DNA of 64,000 nt from contig CACXAT010000005.1 in NCBI GenBank assembly GCA_902765725.1, positions 1-64,000 on the forward strand, read 5' to 3'. Of the stretch, positions 7,258 to 15,485 are shown piece after piece; the stretch's first letter is position 1, and every line of letters begins with the position of its first letter. Below the pieces are notes generated by a model. The model ran no database searches. It was not told where the DNA came from and saw nothing but the letters and a program-made list of their open reading frames with translations. The position numbers were made by a program, and so were the translations under genes. The DNA is from an uncultured Lachnospiraceae bacterium (GTDB lineage Bacteria; Bacillota; Clostridia; Lachnospirales; Lachnospiraceae).

Positions 7258-9228
7258 ATGGGAGCAAGATGTTATGCCGGAAGGCAGAAATACCCGCATT
7301 TATTTGAACCGATCAGAATCGGCAACATCAGACTGAAGAACCGCATCATCGCTGCGCCGACAAGCCCCAGCATGATGACTACTCAGGGACATTTCACACC
7401 GGAGATGATCGCCTATCTGGAAGAGAAGGCAAAGGGCGGCGCCGCGGTCGTGACCTATGGTGAAGCAATCGTTCACTCTGCCACCGGAAAGTCTCACAAC
7501 AAGCAGCTGCAGCTGGATTCCTTCGGAGTCCGCGAAGGACTTGCCATCGCGACCCGCAAGATCCACAATGCGGGCGCCTATGCCAATATCCAGCTCTCCC
7601 ACGGCGGAAAATGGGGCGGACTTGAGAGTGTCGGCGGAACCGTCGGCGCTAAGACAGAGGCATGGGGCGTCAGCGATGAAGATCTTCCCCAGGGCCATGT
7701 GAAAGAGATGCCCCGGGAGATGATCCTGGAGATCGTGGAATCCTATGGCGCTGCCGCAAAGCTCTGTCAGGAGTGCGGATTTGACATGGTCCAGGTCCAC
7801 GCGGCCCACGGATGGCTGTTCTCCCAGTTCCTCTCCCCGGTGGAGAATAAGAGAACCGATGAGTTCGGCGGAAGCCTGGAGAACCGCGCAAGGTTCCTGA
7901 TGATGGCTCTGGACGCTGTCCGCAAGGCGGTCGGCCCCAGGTTCCCCATCGAGTGCCGCATCTCCGGAGATGACCTGACGGATGTCGGTCTGGATATGGA
8001 CCAGTGCGTGGAAGTCGCGAAGCTGATCGAGGACAAGGTAGACCTGTTCCAGGTATCCTGCGGCAACCATGAAGATCCGGCGATGTTCTGCCGTACCCAT
8101 CCGAACGCATTCTTCCCCAGAGGCGTCAATGTGTATCTGGCAGCCAACATCAAGAAGAATGTCAGCAAGCCCGTAGCCTGTGTCGGATCCCTCAATGACC
8201 CGGCCCAGATGGAAGAGATCATCGCGACCGGCCAGGCGGACATCGTAGAGATCGCCCGCGGTCTGGTAGCAGACCCGTATATCCCGTACAAAGCCCTTCA
8301 TGATCAGGCAGACGACATTACACCTTGCCTTCGCTGCTATGAATGCTTCGCGGAAACCGTGAGACAGGAATCGATAAAGTGCTCTGTCAATCCGACCATG
8401 GGACAGCAGCTGGATGCCAAGGCCGGGATCCCTGCGGCAAAGGAAGTCAAGAGAGTCCTGATTGTCGGCGGCGGTCCTGCCGGTATGGAGGCTGCCATCA
8501 CCCTGGCGAAGAGAGGCCATGACGTCACACTGGTCGAGAAGAGTGATGAGCTCGGCGGCAATCTGGCACCTGCGGGAGCTGCCTTCTTCAAGGAAGACAT
8601 CCGCAAGCTGCGCGCCACCCTCGCGAAGAGAACCCTGAATTCCGGCGCGAAGGTTGTGATGAACACGGAAGTGACACCGGAGTATGTGAAGCAGTTTGAT
8701 CCGGACACCCTGATCGTAGCGATCGGATCCAATGAGCTTCGTCCGCCCATCAAGGGAATGGACCTTCCCCATGTGGTCATGGCGATCGATGCGGAGCTGC
8801 ATCCCGAGAAGCTCGGAAAGCGTGTCGCGATCATGGGCGGCGGCCTGGTCGGCGGTGAGGCCGCGATCGGCTTCCATCATGAAGGACATGAGGTCTCGAT
8901 CATCGAGATGAAGCCGGCCGTTGCCATGGAGGTCAATTCCTTCTACCGCGGAGGCCTGATGCCGCAGATCGAGAAGGCGGCGACCAGCTATGTCAACACG
9001 AAGGTGCTGGAGATCGTTCCGGAAGGCGTGAAGGTCGAGAGGGACGGCGAGCAGTTCGTGATCGAGGCAGACTCTGTGGTCTGCGCCCTCGGATTCCGCG
9101 CTCCCTACGCAGCAGTCGACGCTCTGTGTGATGAGGTGGATGAGTCCTACATCATCGGTGACTGCCGCAACGTCGGCCAGATCCACCATGCGATCAACCA
9201 GGGATACTACACGGCGCTTCTTGTATAA
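7258..9228 (+). CDS. Old-yellow-enzyme type FMN/FeS/FAD reductase (2,4-dienoyl-CoA reductase / BaiCD-like)
   Basis: The 656-residue protein has the two-part structure of the clostridial enoate reductase / BaiCD group. Residues 1-380 form an FMN TIM barrel with AHGWLFSQFLSP and RTDEFGGSLENR. A FeS segment (CLRCYEC followed by CSVNP) comes next, and a C-terminal FAD and NAD(P)-binding half (VLIVGGGPAGMEAA, then AIMGGGLVGGEAA). Such enzymes reduce alpha,beta-unsaturated carbonyls in anaerobes. The aromatic or enone part of an aglycone is a plausible substrate, but this is inference. The ATG lies 10 bases after AAAGG, and the gene closes the operon ahead of a terminator. Confidence 0.87.
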   Translation: MGARCYAGRQKYPHLFEPIRIGNIRLKNRIIAAPTSPSMMTTQGHFTPEMIAYLEEKAKGGAAVVTYGEAIVHSATGKSHNKQLQLDSFGVREGLAIATRKIHNAGAYANIQLSHGGKWGGLESVGGTVGAKTEAWGVSDEDLPQGHVKEMPREMILEIVESYGAAAKLCQECGFDMVQVHAAHGWLFSQFLSPVENKRTDEFGGSLENRARFLMMALDAVRKAVGPRFPIECRISGDDLTDVGLDMDQCVEVAKLIEDKVDLFQVSCGNHEDPAMFCRTHPNAFFPRGVNVYLAANIKKNVSKPVACVGSLNDPAQMEEIIATGQADIVEIARGLVADPYIPYKALHDQADDITPCLRCYECFAETVRQESIKCSVNPTMGQQLDAKAGIPAAKEVKRVLIVGGGPAGMEAAITLAKRGHDVTLVEKSDELGGNLAPAGAAFFKEDIRKLRATLAKRTLNSGAKVVMNTEVTPEYVKQFDPDTLIVAIGSNELRPPIKGMDLPHVVMAIDAELHPEKLGKRVAIMGGGLVGGEAAIGFHHEGHEVSIIEMKPAVAMEVNSFYRGGLMPQIEKAATSYVNTKVLEIVPEGVKVERDGEQFVIEADSVVCALGFRAPYAAVDALCDEVDESYIIGDCRNVGQIHHAINQGYYTALLV

Positions 9229-9279
9229 AATGAATTCCGGCCAAGATGCCGGAATCGAAAACCGAATTACCGAAAACAG

Positions 9280-9310
9280 ACATCCGGCCCTGTGAGGGAC
9301 CGGATGTTTT
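9280..9310 (+). terminator. Terminator after the OYE-like reductase operon
   Basis: ACATCCGG plus CCCT pair with AGGG plus CCGGATGT around a GTG loop with one bulged A, followed by TTTTG. A smaller dyad (ATTCCGG...CCGGAAT) precedes it at about 9233-9255. Confidence 0.7.
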
Positions 9311-9346
9311 GCCTGAAGCGATGAACCATGGCGCAAAGTATAAAGT

Positions 9347-10360
9347 TCAGTTCCCGGAATCCGTGGAATCTGGGTCGAGCGGTCCGGAATCTGTGGAATT
9401 CAGATCGAGCGGTCCTGGATCCTTCGGGATCTTGAAGTAGGGACGCTCCGGATGCCAGTAGACATAGGGCGTATCGTGGCCGATCTCGCTCAGGGGGATC
9501 AGACGGCGGAACTTTCCTGTCTTTTCATCCTCCTCCAGCATACGCTCAAAGTTCGAGTGGTCGGCTCCGATGTCGGACTCAAACTGGTTTGCAGGCTCTA
9601 CCTCGATGGCGCCGAAGGGACAGATCATGAAGCAGAAGGAACACTCATGGCAGTCGTCGCACCGGTCGCCCCGGTTTCCGTATACCTGGGGATCCTTTGA
9701 CAGATCGATGTATCCCATGGTGCAGTTGTCCATGCACAGGTGACATTTCGGATAATGGCATCTCTCCGGATGCCGTACGAAGGCGCCCTGGGGATTGGTG
9801 GGACACAGCAGCATGTTGGAACAGATCATGGCCTGGCGGAAGACCTTCTCATTCATCTCCGGGTCCGGGTAGATCAGCGAAGTATCTCCGGCTGTGATCT
9901 TCGGACTGTTGACGGCCATCTCATAGCCGAACTCCTCGGCCTCCCGAAGATCAGTCTCATCCGGATGCCCCGCCGTGTAATAAGGCTTCGGCATGCCGGG
10001 CATGGTGACATCCCCGTACCAGTCTTTGTAGCCGATGGGTATCAGTCCGTGGTTCTTCAGGTTAGGGATCACGATGGGCCAGTACAGGTGGGGCAGGGTT
10101 CCGTGAGTGTTGAATCCGAAACACTGCTTCCCTCCCTGGTCAGGCATCTTGTCTATGAAATGATGCATGTTGGGGGTGTCGGCCTTCCAGGTGGGGGATC
10201 CGAGACCGATCAGGTCATAGTCCGCCATCATCTCATAGGTGGCATCCTTCAGCTTCACAACCGTGACAGAAGCGCCGGCTCTGCGCAGGCCTTTTTCGAT
10301 GTGGCGGGCAACCAGCATGGTGTTGCCGGACTGCGAGTAATAGATGATCAGTACATTCAT
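9347..10360 (-). CDS. Flavodoxin fused to 4Fe-4S ferredoxin (EFR1-type) with a repeated acidic tail
   Basis: The 337-residue protein starts with a flavodoxin FMN loop (YYSQSGNTMLVARHI, residues 4-18) and continues with a cysteine-rich region: CHYPKCHLCMDNC and CDDCHECSFCFMICP, which together can hold two FeS clusters. It should be a soluble electron carrier able to feed the flavin reductases around it. The start at 10360 has AAAGGAG upstream. It is alone on the minus strand, divergent from the class II aldolase. The C-terminus is odd: a 10-residue unit GPLDxxSTDS occurs twice in tandem before the stop. Confidence 0.8.
   Translation of the reverse strand: MNVLIIYYSQSGNTMLVARHIEKGLRRAGASVTVVKLKDATYEMMADYDLIGLGSPTWKADTPNMHHFIDKMPDQGGKQCFGFNTHGTLPHLYWPIVIPNLKNHGLIPIGYKDWYGDVTMPGMPKPYYTAGHPDETDLREAEEFGYEMAVNSPKITAGDTSLIYPDPEMNEKVFRQAMICSNMLLCPTNPQGAFVRHPERCHYPKCHLCMDNCTMGYIDLSKDPQVYGNRGDRCDDCHECSFCFMICPFGAIEVEPANQFESDIGADHSNFERMLEEDEKTGKFRRLIPLSEIGHDTPYVYWHPERPYFKIPKDPGPLDLNSTDSGPLDPDSTDSGN
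9355..9414. repeat. 30-bp tandem duplication inside the 3' end of the flavodoxin-ferredoxin gene
   Basis: Two units (9355-9384 and 9385-9414) share most bases, each ending in TCGAGCGGTC. In the minus-strand frame they encode the duplicated 10-residue tail. The differences between the copies suggest the duplication is not very recent. Confidence 0.8.
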
Positions 10361-10456
10361 TGCAGAGCTCCTTTCCGGAAAAGACAGTTGCATTTCATAA
10401 GCCTATTATTGCACGGATTGAGGCCTGATGCATCCTCCTGTTTTCATATTGCCCAT

Positions 10457-10515
10457 ATTGCCGTTTTAAAACGGCAATTATCAGATTGTCGGAAGGCATG
10501 TGCGCTGTATATACT
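10457..10515 (+). promoter_or_regulatory. Operator palindrome plus promoter, copy D
   Basis: This is the longest copy: a perfect 22-bp palindrome at 10457-10478 with core CCGTTTTAAAACGG at 10461-10474. TTGTCG (10486-10491) starts 25 bp after the core start, and TATACT (10510-10515) follows after an 18-bp spacer. It should drive the class II aldolase, ACP, thiolase-like and DUF35 genes (10586-13373). Confidence 0.75.
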
Positions 10516-10585
10516 GGACACGGAAACAGGGAGACTCCCTGAAACGATAAGACAGTTCATTTTAATTATTAAGGAGAGAATACGT

Positions 10586-11245
10586 ATGAGATACGAAGAG
10601 ACCAGAAAGATCGTCCTGGAAGCAATCATGGAAGCAGTAGAGCAGAAGCTGATCAACGGAACCTCGGGCAATATCGCCATGCGTACTCCGGAAGATCCGA
10701 ACATGATCTGCATCACCCCCAGCGGCATCCCCTATACCGGTATGAAGCCGGAAGATATCGCGGTCGTTCAGATGATGGAAGACGGCACTAACAAGTGGAT
10801 CGAGGGCAACTACAAGCCGTCATCCGAGGTTCCGATGCACTGCGCAGTCATGCGTGCAAGGAAGGATGTCAACGCTACCGTCCATACCCACAGCATGTAT
10901 GCGACGATCTGCGCGATGGGCGACGATCCGAAGCTGGTTCCGATCACTCCTCCGCAGTGTGAGTTCACTCCGGTCGGCATCGTCAGCTTCACCATGCCGG
11001 GCTCCAATGATGTTGCGGATAAGGTAAGAGATACCCTGGGCGAGACCGGCCGTGTCTGCCTGATCAAGAATCACGGCATGTTCTCCTGCGGCAAGAACAT
11101 GAAGGCAGCGATGCATGCAACGGTCTATACCGAAGAGATGGCACAGACCACCGTTATCGCAAAGACCCTCGGCACCTATGAGCCGATGCCGGAAGAGGCA
11201 GTCAAGGCGATGCAGGCTCTGATCGCGGCAGATCAGGCAGTCTGA
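10586..11245 (+). CDS. Class II aldolase/adducin family protein
   Basis: The 219-residue protein has the size and motifs of L-fuculose/L-ribulose phosphate aldolases and epimerases: NGTSGNIAMR near the N-terminus, the Glu of SSEVPMH, the zinc histidines in THSMYA and the later NHGMF. It should bind a divalent metal and cleave or epimerise a sugar phosphate or a related keto compound. AAGGAG lies 9 bases upstream of the ATG. It is the first gene behind operator D and precedes the ACP gene. The sugar kinase at 13620 could supply a phosphorylated substrate. Confidence 0.85.
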   Translation: MRYEETRKIVLEAIMEAVEQKLINGTSGNIAMRTPEDPNMICITPSGIPYTGMKPEDIAVVQMMEDGTNKWIEGNYKPSSEVPMHCAVMRARKDVNATVHTHSMYATICAMGDDPKLVPITPPQCEFTPVGIVSFTMPGSNDVADKVRDTLGETGRVCLIKNHGMFSCGKNMKAAMHATVYTEEMAQTTVIAKTLGTYEPMPEEAVKAMQALIAADQAV

Positions 11246-11343
11246 TCCCAAAAGGCACGAAGAGCATCCGGTCTGCGGGGAGCAGACCGGGTTATAGAGA
11301 ATACGGACAGCGGCAACAGCAATCATGAAAAAGGAGAATGATC

Positions 11344-11586
11344 ATGGAAGAGAGAAACGAAGTTCTGGCTAATATCATCAAGTTCGCGGCAATGGCATAT
11401 AAGAAACCGGAAGAAGAGATCAATGAGAATACCAACGTTTCCGAGGAACTGGGCGTGCAGTCCATGCAGCGTGTCGCTCTGAGCGCTTCCATCGAGAATG
11501 AGTATGATGTCATGATCCCGGTTGCCCGGATCGGCCAGTTCGAGACCATCGGCGATATCGTAGACTATGTCATGGATGAGATGTAA
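11344..11586 (+). CDS. Acyl carrier protein-like, set 1
   Basis: The 80-residue acidic helical protein has the ACP layout with the attachment-site serine at S40 in ELGVQSMQ. The usual Asp-Ser-Leu reads Gln-Ser-Met, so 4'-phosphopantetheine attachment is likely but not certain. The start at 11344 has AAGGAG 7 bases upstream; the ATG at 11338 is too close to it. It sits between the aldolase and the thiolase-like gene, so its expected job is to carry an acyl group to or from that enzyme. A second set has the same three genes in another order at 48352-50456. Confidence 0.78.
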   Translation: MEERNEVLANIIKFAAMAYKKPEEEINENTNVSEELGVQSMQRVALSASIENEYDVMIPVARIGQFETIGDIVDYVMDEM

Positions 11587-11622
11587 TACAGACATCCTTC
11601 AGATTTTGAAAAGGAGAGAATC

Positions 11623-12912
11623 ATGCTGACGAATGTAAAACTCGGCAAGAATATGAGAAGTGTCTCCATCGTCGGTATCGGCGCGACCCCGTTCTTCAAC
11701 GGTGTTGAGAATCCGACCTACAAGGGATTGACCAACGGTGAACTTTTTGGATACGCTGCGCTGGATGCAATGAAAGACGCAGGCGTCGAGCCCAGAGACG
11801 TACAGTTCTTCTTCCACGGATGTGCCAATCCGCATGTAATGGACAACTGTATCACCCCGAACCTGCAGGTCGCTGACTGGTTCGGAATGAGAGGAAAAGG
11901 ATCCCTGTCTCACTCCGAGGGCTGCTGCACAGGCTATATTGCTTTGGAAGAGGCTGTCTTCGCGGTTGCCAGCGGCGCTTATGATATCGTCCTGACCGGA
12001 TGCTGCGATCAGGGTACCGGTATGCCGGACGGAAACACTCCCGCCATGTATCGTGTCCCGCTGACCGCTGAAGTTCTGTTCCCGGATCTGGATTCCATCT
12101 TCGACCGTGCTTACGGAAGATACCTGGGCGGCGGCCCCGGCATGAATCATGATGACTGGATCAATCTGTATGCCCATGAGAACGGTCTGAGTGCAGATCA
12201 GATCGACGACGTTCTGAACCATCAGGCTTATCATTTCCGCAGGAACGCAACGCTCTGCGAGCGCGCGATCCGCAGAAAGCCCTACGACGAGATGGCGAAG
12301 GAAGCCGGATACGATGATGTATGGGAGTACATGAAGTCTCCGTATAATCCGAAGATGTCCCAGTATCTGCGCACCTCCAGCGACTCCTGCGTCGCGGACG
12401 GAGCGGCGGCCTGCATCGTAGTCCCGACAGAGATCGCAAAACAGTTCAATCCCAAGCCGATCGAAGTACTGGGATGCGGCGCCTCTGTCCTGGATGCGAT
12501 CGTACCGCACCTGGAGAAGAAGGCAACCGCAGAGGCAGCACGCCAGGTTTATGAGCTGACCGGACTGACGGGCGATGATATCGATCTGCTCTTTGTCAAT
12601 GACTTTATCGGATCCTCCGCATTCCTTGCAGCCGAGGAAGTCGGCTATCTGCCCAAGGGTGAAGGATGGAAATATGTACTGGACGGCAGACTTGCCTATG
12701 ACGGTGACAAGCCTATGAATACCAATGGCGGCCGTACTTCTTACGGGCATGCATTCGGTACTTCCGGCATGGCAGATATTTTTGAGGCTGTTACGCAGAT
12801 GCGTGGAGACGCCGGAGACCGTCAGATTAAGAAACTGCCTAAGCATACCTTCCTGCGTGGATTCGGCGGAGCACAGAATGTGCGCGCTATCATTCTGGAA
12901 GCGAACTATTAA
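11623..12912 (+). CDS. Thiolase-superfamily (SCP2-thiolase-like) enzyme, set 1
   Basis: The 429-residue protein shows the thiolase fold: a double Cys at 101-102 in SEGCCTGYIALEEAV matching the nucleophile loop, and His376 in NGGRTSYGHAFG matching the C-terminal catalytic His. The middle motif of classical thiolases (His-Asp-Ala-Phe) reads VNDFIGS, so it is not an ordinary acetyl-CoA acetyltransferase. Members of this branch paired with DUF35 proteins carry out acyl transfer (PhlACB type) or retro-aldol cleavage (Ltp2 type). The DUF35 partner follows after 11 bases and an ACP precedes. The substrate is unknown. The paralogue at 48352-49653 is similar along its length. Confidence 0.8.
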   Translation: MLTNVKLGKNMRSVSIVGIGATPFFNGVENPTYKGLTNGELFGYAALDAMKDAGVEPRDVQFFFHGCANPHVMDNCITPNLQVADWFGMRGKGSLSHSEGCCTGYIALEEAVFAVASGAYDIVLTGCCDQGTGMPDGNTPAMYRVPLTAEVLFPDLDSIFDRAYGRYLGGGPGMNHDDWINLYAHENGLSADQIDDVLNHQAYHFRRNATLCERAIRRKPYDEMAKEAGYDDVWEYMKSPYNPKMSQYLRTSSDSCVADGAAACIVVPTEIAKQFNPKPIEVLGCGASVLDAIVPHLEKKATAEAARQVYELTGLTGDDIDLLFVNDFIGSSAFLAAEEVGYLPKGEGWKYVLDGRLAYDGDKPMNTNGGRTSYGHAFGTSGMADIFEAVTQMRGDAGDRQIKKLPKHTFLRGFGGAQNVRAIILEANY

Positions 12913-12923
12913 GGAGGGCGGAC

Positions 12924-13373
12924 ATGAGTACAGAGAAGATCAAGATCAAAACAGAAGATTTCTGGAACAGGGAGCATGTAGTCGAGAAGTTCTGGAACGG
13001 ACTCAGGGAAGGCGTGATCTATGCCAGAAAATGCAAAGAGTGCGGAGCAATCGAGTTCCCGCCGCATCATGCCTGCAATACCTGCGGATATCATGAGACT
13101 GAGTGGACCACCCTCAAGGGAACCGGTATCCTGAAGAGCTTCGTCTTCACCGGCGTGCTGAATGCCCGTCTGGAGCTGGAAGACCGCGGCCTGAAATATG
13201 TCTGCGGCGAGGTCCAGTTTGATGAAGGTCCTGCTATCAATGCGGTTATCCTGGGGATCAACCGCAAGAAGGCAAGGCTGATCCAGCCCAAGCTTCCGGT
13301 ACGTGTCAAACCCGTATTCTATGATATGGGAAGATATACGACACTGTTCTTTGAAGTGGATGAGGAAGCGTAA
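12924..13373 (+). CDS. DUF35 OB-fold / zinc-ribbon protein, partner of thiolase set 1
   Basis: The 149-residue protein has the rubredoxin-like zinc ribbon CKECG...CNTCG near residues 37-54, followed by an OB-fold (GTGILKSFVFTGVLN and on). DUF35 proteins form complexes with SCP2-thiolase-like enzymes and may help to bind the acyl-CoA or acyl-ACP substrate. AAGGAGG precedes the ATG. The gene is last in the operon and is followed by a terminator. Its paralogue is at 49670-50089. Confidence 0.85.
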   Translation: MSTEKIKIKTEDFWNREHVVEKFWNGLREGVIYARKCKECGAIEFPPHHACNTCGYHETEWTTLKGTGILKSFVFTGVLNARLELEDRGLKYVCGEVQFDEGPAINAVILGINRKKARLIQPKLPVRVKPVFYDMGRYTTLFFEVDEEA

Positions 13374-13416
13374 GATCCTTCTGAATGTATAAAATATCAG
13401 AAAAATGAGATATGAC

Positions 13417-13453
13417 CAGGGAGCTCTGTGCGCTGCGCAGAGCTCCCTGTTTC
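13417..13453 (+). terminator. Terminator after the aldolase-ACP-thiolase-DUF35 operon
   Basis: CAGGGAGCTCTG pairs with CAGAGCTCCCTG (12 bp) around a short GC-rich loop and is followed by TTTC. It separates this operon from operator copy E. Confidence 0.7.
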
Positions 13454-13473
13454 AGTATCATGCGGCGTGGATC

Positions 13474-13532
13474 ATTGCCGTTTTAAATAGGAAAAAGGGG
13501 ATTTGAGGCAATGTGCGCAAGACGGGTATAGT
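13474..13532 (+). promoter_or_regulatory. Operator palindrome plus promoter, copy E
   Basis: CCGTTTTAAATAGG (13478-13491, preceded by ATTG) is 25 bp upstream of TTGAGG (13503-13508). TATAGT (13527-13532) follows after an 18-bp spacer. It should drive the FGGY kinase gene at 13620. Confidence 0.7.
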
Positions 13533-13619
13533 AGAGTCAGAAGACGGAATATCACCTGTTTTCGCGGCAGAGCCGCCTGGAATGCAGGAACTCAGACAAA
13601 AGATACAGGAGGCATGAGG

Positions 13620-15179
13620 ATGGATACAGGATACACATACGTGATCGGAATGGATATGGGTACGACAAACATCAAGGCGATCGTACTTCGCTCGGATGGC
13701 GCTGTAATGGCGGAAGCAAGCCTTCCCAGTACTCACTATAATCCCGGACTGAATATGCAGGAACAGGATGCGGAAGAATGGTGGGAGCATGTCTGTACGA
13801 TCCTCCAGTCTGTCACCGGACAGATCGGAGCCGATGAGGCACAGAAGATCGGCGGGATCTGCATCAGTTCCCATACGGTTTCCATGCTGCCGGTCGATGA
13901 GGATGGAAAACCCCTCTACAGGGCCCTGACGGTACAGGACGGCCGTTCCTACGCGGAGATGGAAGAGATCGTGGAAAAGGTCGGAGCGGACAGGTTCGTA
14001 CAGATCGTCGGAGGACAGCCCGCGGTGGCATTCCTGCCCTGGAAGATCCTGTGGTACAAGCGCCATGAGCCTCAGCTGTACGCGAAGACCCGCTGGTATC
14101 TGCAGGCCAGTTCCTTTATCAATTACCGCCTGACTGGCGTTATGGTTTCCGATCTGGATCAGGCACTCCGGACTCAGTGTATGGACAGAGATACCCTGGA
14201 ATGGTCTTCAGAGATCAGCGAAGCGATGGGAGTCGATCTGAATCAGGTTCTTCCTGAGGTGAAACTCTCCCAGGAGGTGATCGGACATGTTACACCGGAA
14301 GCCTCGAAGGCAACCGGACTTCCCGCAGGTGCACCGGTTCTGGGAGGCTGCTCTGACGCGCTGGCTGCCATGGCTGCGATCGGGCTCAACCGGCTGGGAG
14401 AATGCGGAGAATCCTCCGGGACAACATCCCTGGTCTTCGCAGGAAGCGCGATCAAGAGTCCTTCCGACGTTCCGGTAGTCACACGCCCCTGCCCAATCGA
14501 GTCGATTCCGTGGATCTTTGACGCGCCGATCCAGGCATCCGGCTCTGCCCTGAAATGGTTCATCGATACACTGGCCGGCCCGGAGAAGGAAGAGGCGCAG
14601 CGTAGAGGTGTCAATATCTATACTTATCTGAATGAACTTGCGCTGGAAGCGCCTGCAGGCTGCGGCGGCCTTCTGTTCTTCCCGTATCTGCAGGGAGGGC
14701 GCGCCCCGCTGTGGAATAACTATGCGAGCGGTATGTTTATCGGTATGCGCCTGGAGATGACCCGCGCAGAATTGACCCGTTCCATATTTGAGGGAACTGC
14801 TTACGCTCTGCGGCATGTAATCGAGACACTCAGAGAAGAAGGCGCCCAGATCGACTGCCTGCGTGTCTGCGGAGGCGGCGCCAGGAGCCGTACCTGGAAC
14901 ATGATCAAGGCCTCCGTCCTGAATCTGCCGGTCCAAGTGCTGAACCAGACTTCCGGCGATGTTCCGGTGGGCGACGCACTGATGGCAGCCAACATCTCAG
15001 GCATGTTCGGCAGCCTTGAGGAAGGCGTGGAGAAATCGATCAAGGTCGATGAGATCATTCAGCCGGATCCGGAATGGGTGAAAATCTACGACAAACTGTA
15101 TCCGTATTTTGTGAAGATGTATAAGAGTCTGGATGCAGATCTGAAGGACATTGACAAAACACTGGAGGGACTCAGATAA
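13620..15179 (+). CDS. FGGY-family carbohydrate kinase (xylulokinase-like)
   Basis: The 519-residue protein has the ATPase-fold phosphate-1 motif IGMDMGTTNIKAI, the SGTTSL phosphate-2 region and the adenosine motif CGGGARSRTWNMI of FGGY kinases. It should phosphorylate a sugar or polyol with ATP in the cytoplasm. The xylulokinase/glyconate kinase branch is closest by eye, and the natural substrate may be a product of C-glycoside sugar release. The start at 13620 has AGGAGG 7 bases upstream; ATG 13614 is too close. It lies alone behind operator E and ahead of the first CGD cassette. Confidence 0.85.
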   Translation: MDTGYTYVIGMDMGTTNIKAIVLRSDGAVMAEASLPSTHYNPGLNMQEQDAEEWWEHVCTILQSVTGQIGADEAQKIGGICISSHTVSMLPVDEDGKPLYRALTVQDGRSYAEMEEIVEKVGADRFVQIVGGQPAVAFLPWKILWYKRHEPQLYAKTRWYLQASSFINYRLTGVMVSDLDQALRTQCMDRDTLEWSSEISEAMGVDLNQVLPEVKLSQEVIGHVTPEASKATGLPAGAPVLGGCSDALAAMAAIGLNRLGECGESSGTTSLVFAGSAIKSPSDVPVVTRPCPIESIPWIFDAPIQASGSALKWFIDTLAGPEKEEAQRRGVNIYTYLNELALEAPAGCGGLLFFPYLQGGRAPLWNNYASGMFIGMRLEMTRAELTRSIFEGTAYALRHVIETLREEGAQIDCLRVCGGGARSRTWNMIKASVLNLPVQVLNQTSGDVPVGDALMAANISGMFGSLEEGVEKSIKVDEIIQPDPEWVKIYDKLYPYFVKMYKSLDADLKDIDKTLEGLR

Positions 15180-15346
15180 AGACGGGCAGGATGGCCGCCG
15201 GGAGTGCAGCTTCCTATCTCCGCGAATCAGATGCATGAAATTAAAAGCGATTTTTTTAATGTTATCTTTTCAGACAGTCAGGCAATAAAACCCAATAGCG
15301 CAACAGACGGATTAAGAATGGGAATGTGTGCGGGGGCTTGTCTGAA

Positions 15347-15352
15347 TATAAT
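15347..15352 (+). promoter_or_regulatory. Candidate -10 box (TATAAT) for CGD cassette 1
   Basis: In the 306-bp gap between the sugar kinase and the CGD beta gene, the best promoter sign is a consensus TATAAT at 15347-15352. No good -35 lies 16-18 bases upstream (about TGTGTG), so an activator may be needed. The rest of the gap upstream is A/T-rich with no recognised element, and a terminator hairpin lies 47 bases downstream. Confidence 0.4.
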
Positions 15353-15398
15353 GAAATCAGCAGAAAAAGTGACATGATTCCTTAGGAAATGATGTGAG

Positions 15399-15434
15399 AA
15401 TAGGGGAGCGACGAAGGTCGCTCCCCTATTTTAG
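15399..15434 (+). terminator. Strong hairpin terminator in the leader of CGD cassette 1
   Basis: A 14-bp perfect stem (AATAGGGGAGCGAC at 15399-15412 with its complement at 15417-15430) around a GAAG tetraloop is followed by TTAG. It lies between the candidate TATAAT and the CGD beta start at 15486. It ends transcripts from the kinase gene or attenuates the CGD cassette itself. Confidence 0.8.
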
Positions 15435-15485
15435 AAACTGGTCATGAGTCAGGACCCGCGGTGCAGTCAGACAGGAGGAAGAGCT

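Noticed and set aside
7300..9336. Minus-strand frame of 678 codons opposite the OYE-like reductase
   Set aside because: Its composition (His, Asp and Leu rich) is typical of the complement of a GC-rich gene, and the plus-strand frame carries all enzyme motifs.
11623..12912. Ordinary acetyl-CoA acetyltransferase (thlA/atoB)
   Set aside because: The His-Asp-Ala-Phe motif and the C-terminal Cys-Gly-Gly motif are absent, and the DUF35 and ACP partners point to the SCP2-thiolase-like branch.
4831..13491. The regulon palindromes read as terminators
   Set aside because: The stem centre is AT only (TTTTAAAA), there is no loop and no T-run, and a -35/-10 pair follows at fixed distance each time.
15297..15310. 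A sixth regulon operator ahead of CGD cassette 1
   Set aside because: Only the right half (ACGG) matches; the AT-rich core is missing and the distance to the TATAAT fits poorly.
15399..15434. RAT/terminator pair controlled by a BglG-type antiterminator
   Set aside because: The PRD protein of the window begins with a DNA-binding HTH, not the RNA-binding CAT domain, and I see no RAT sequence overlapping the hairpin.
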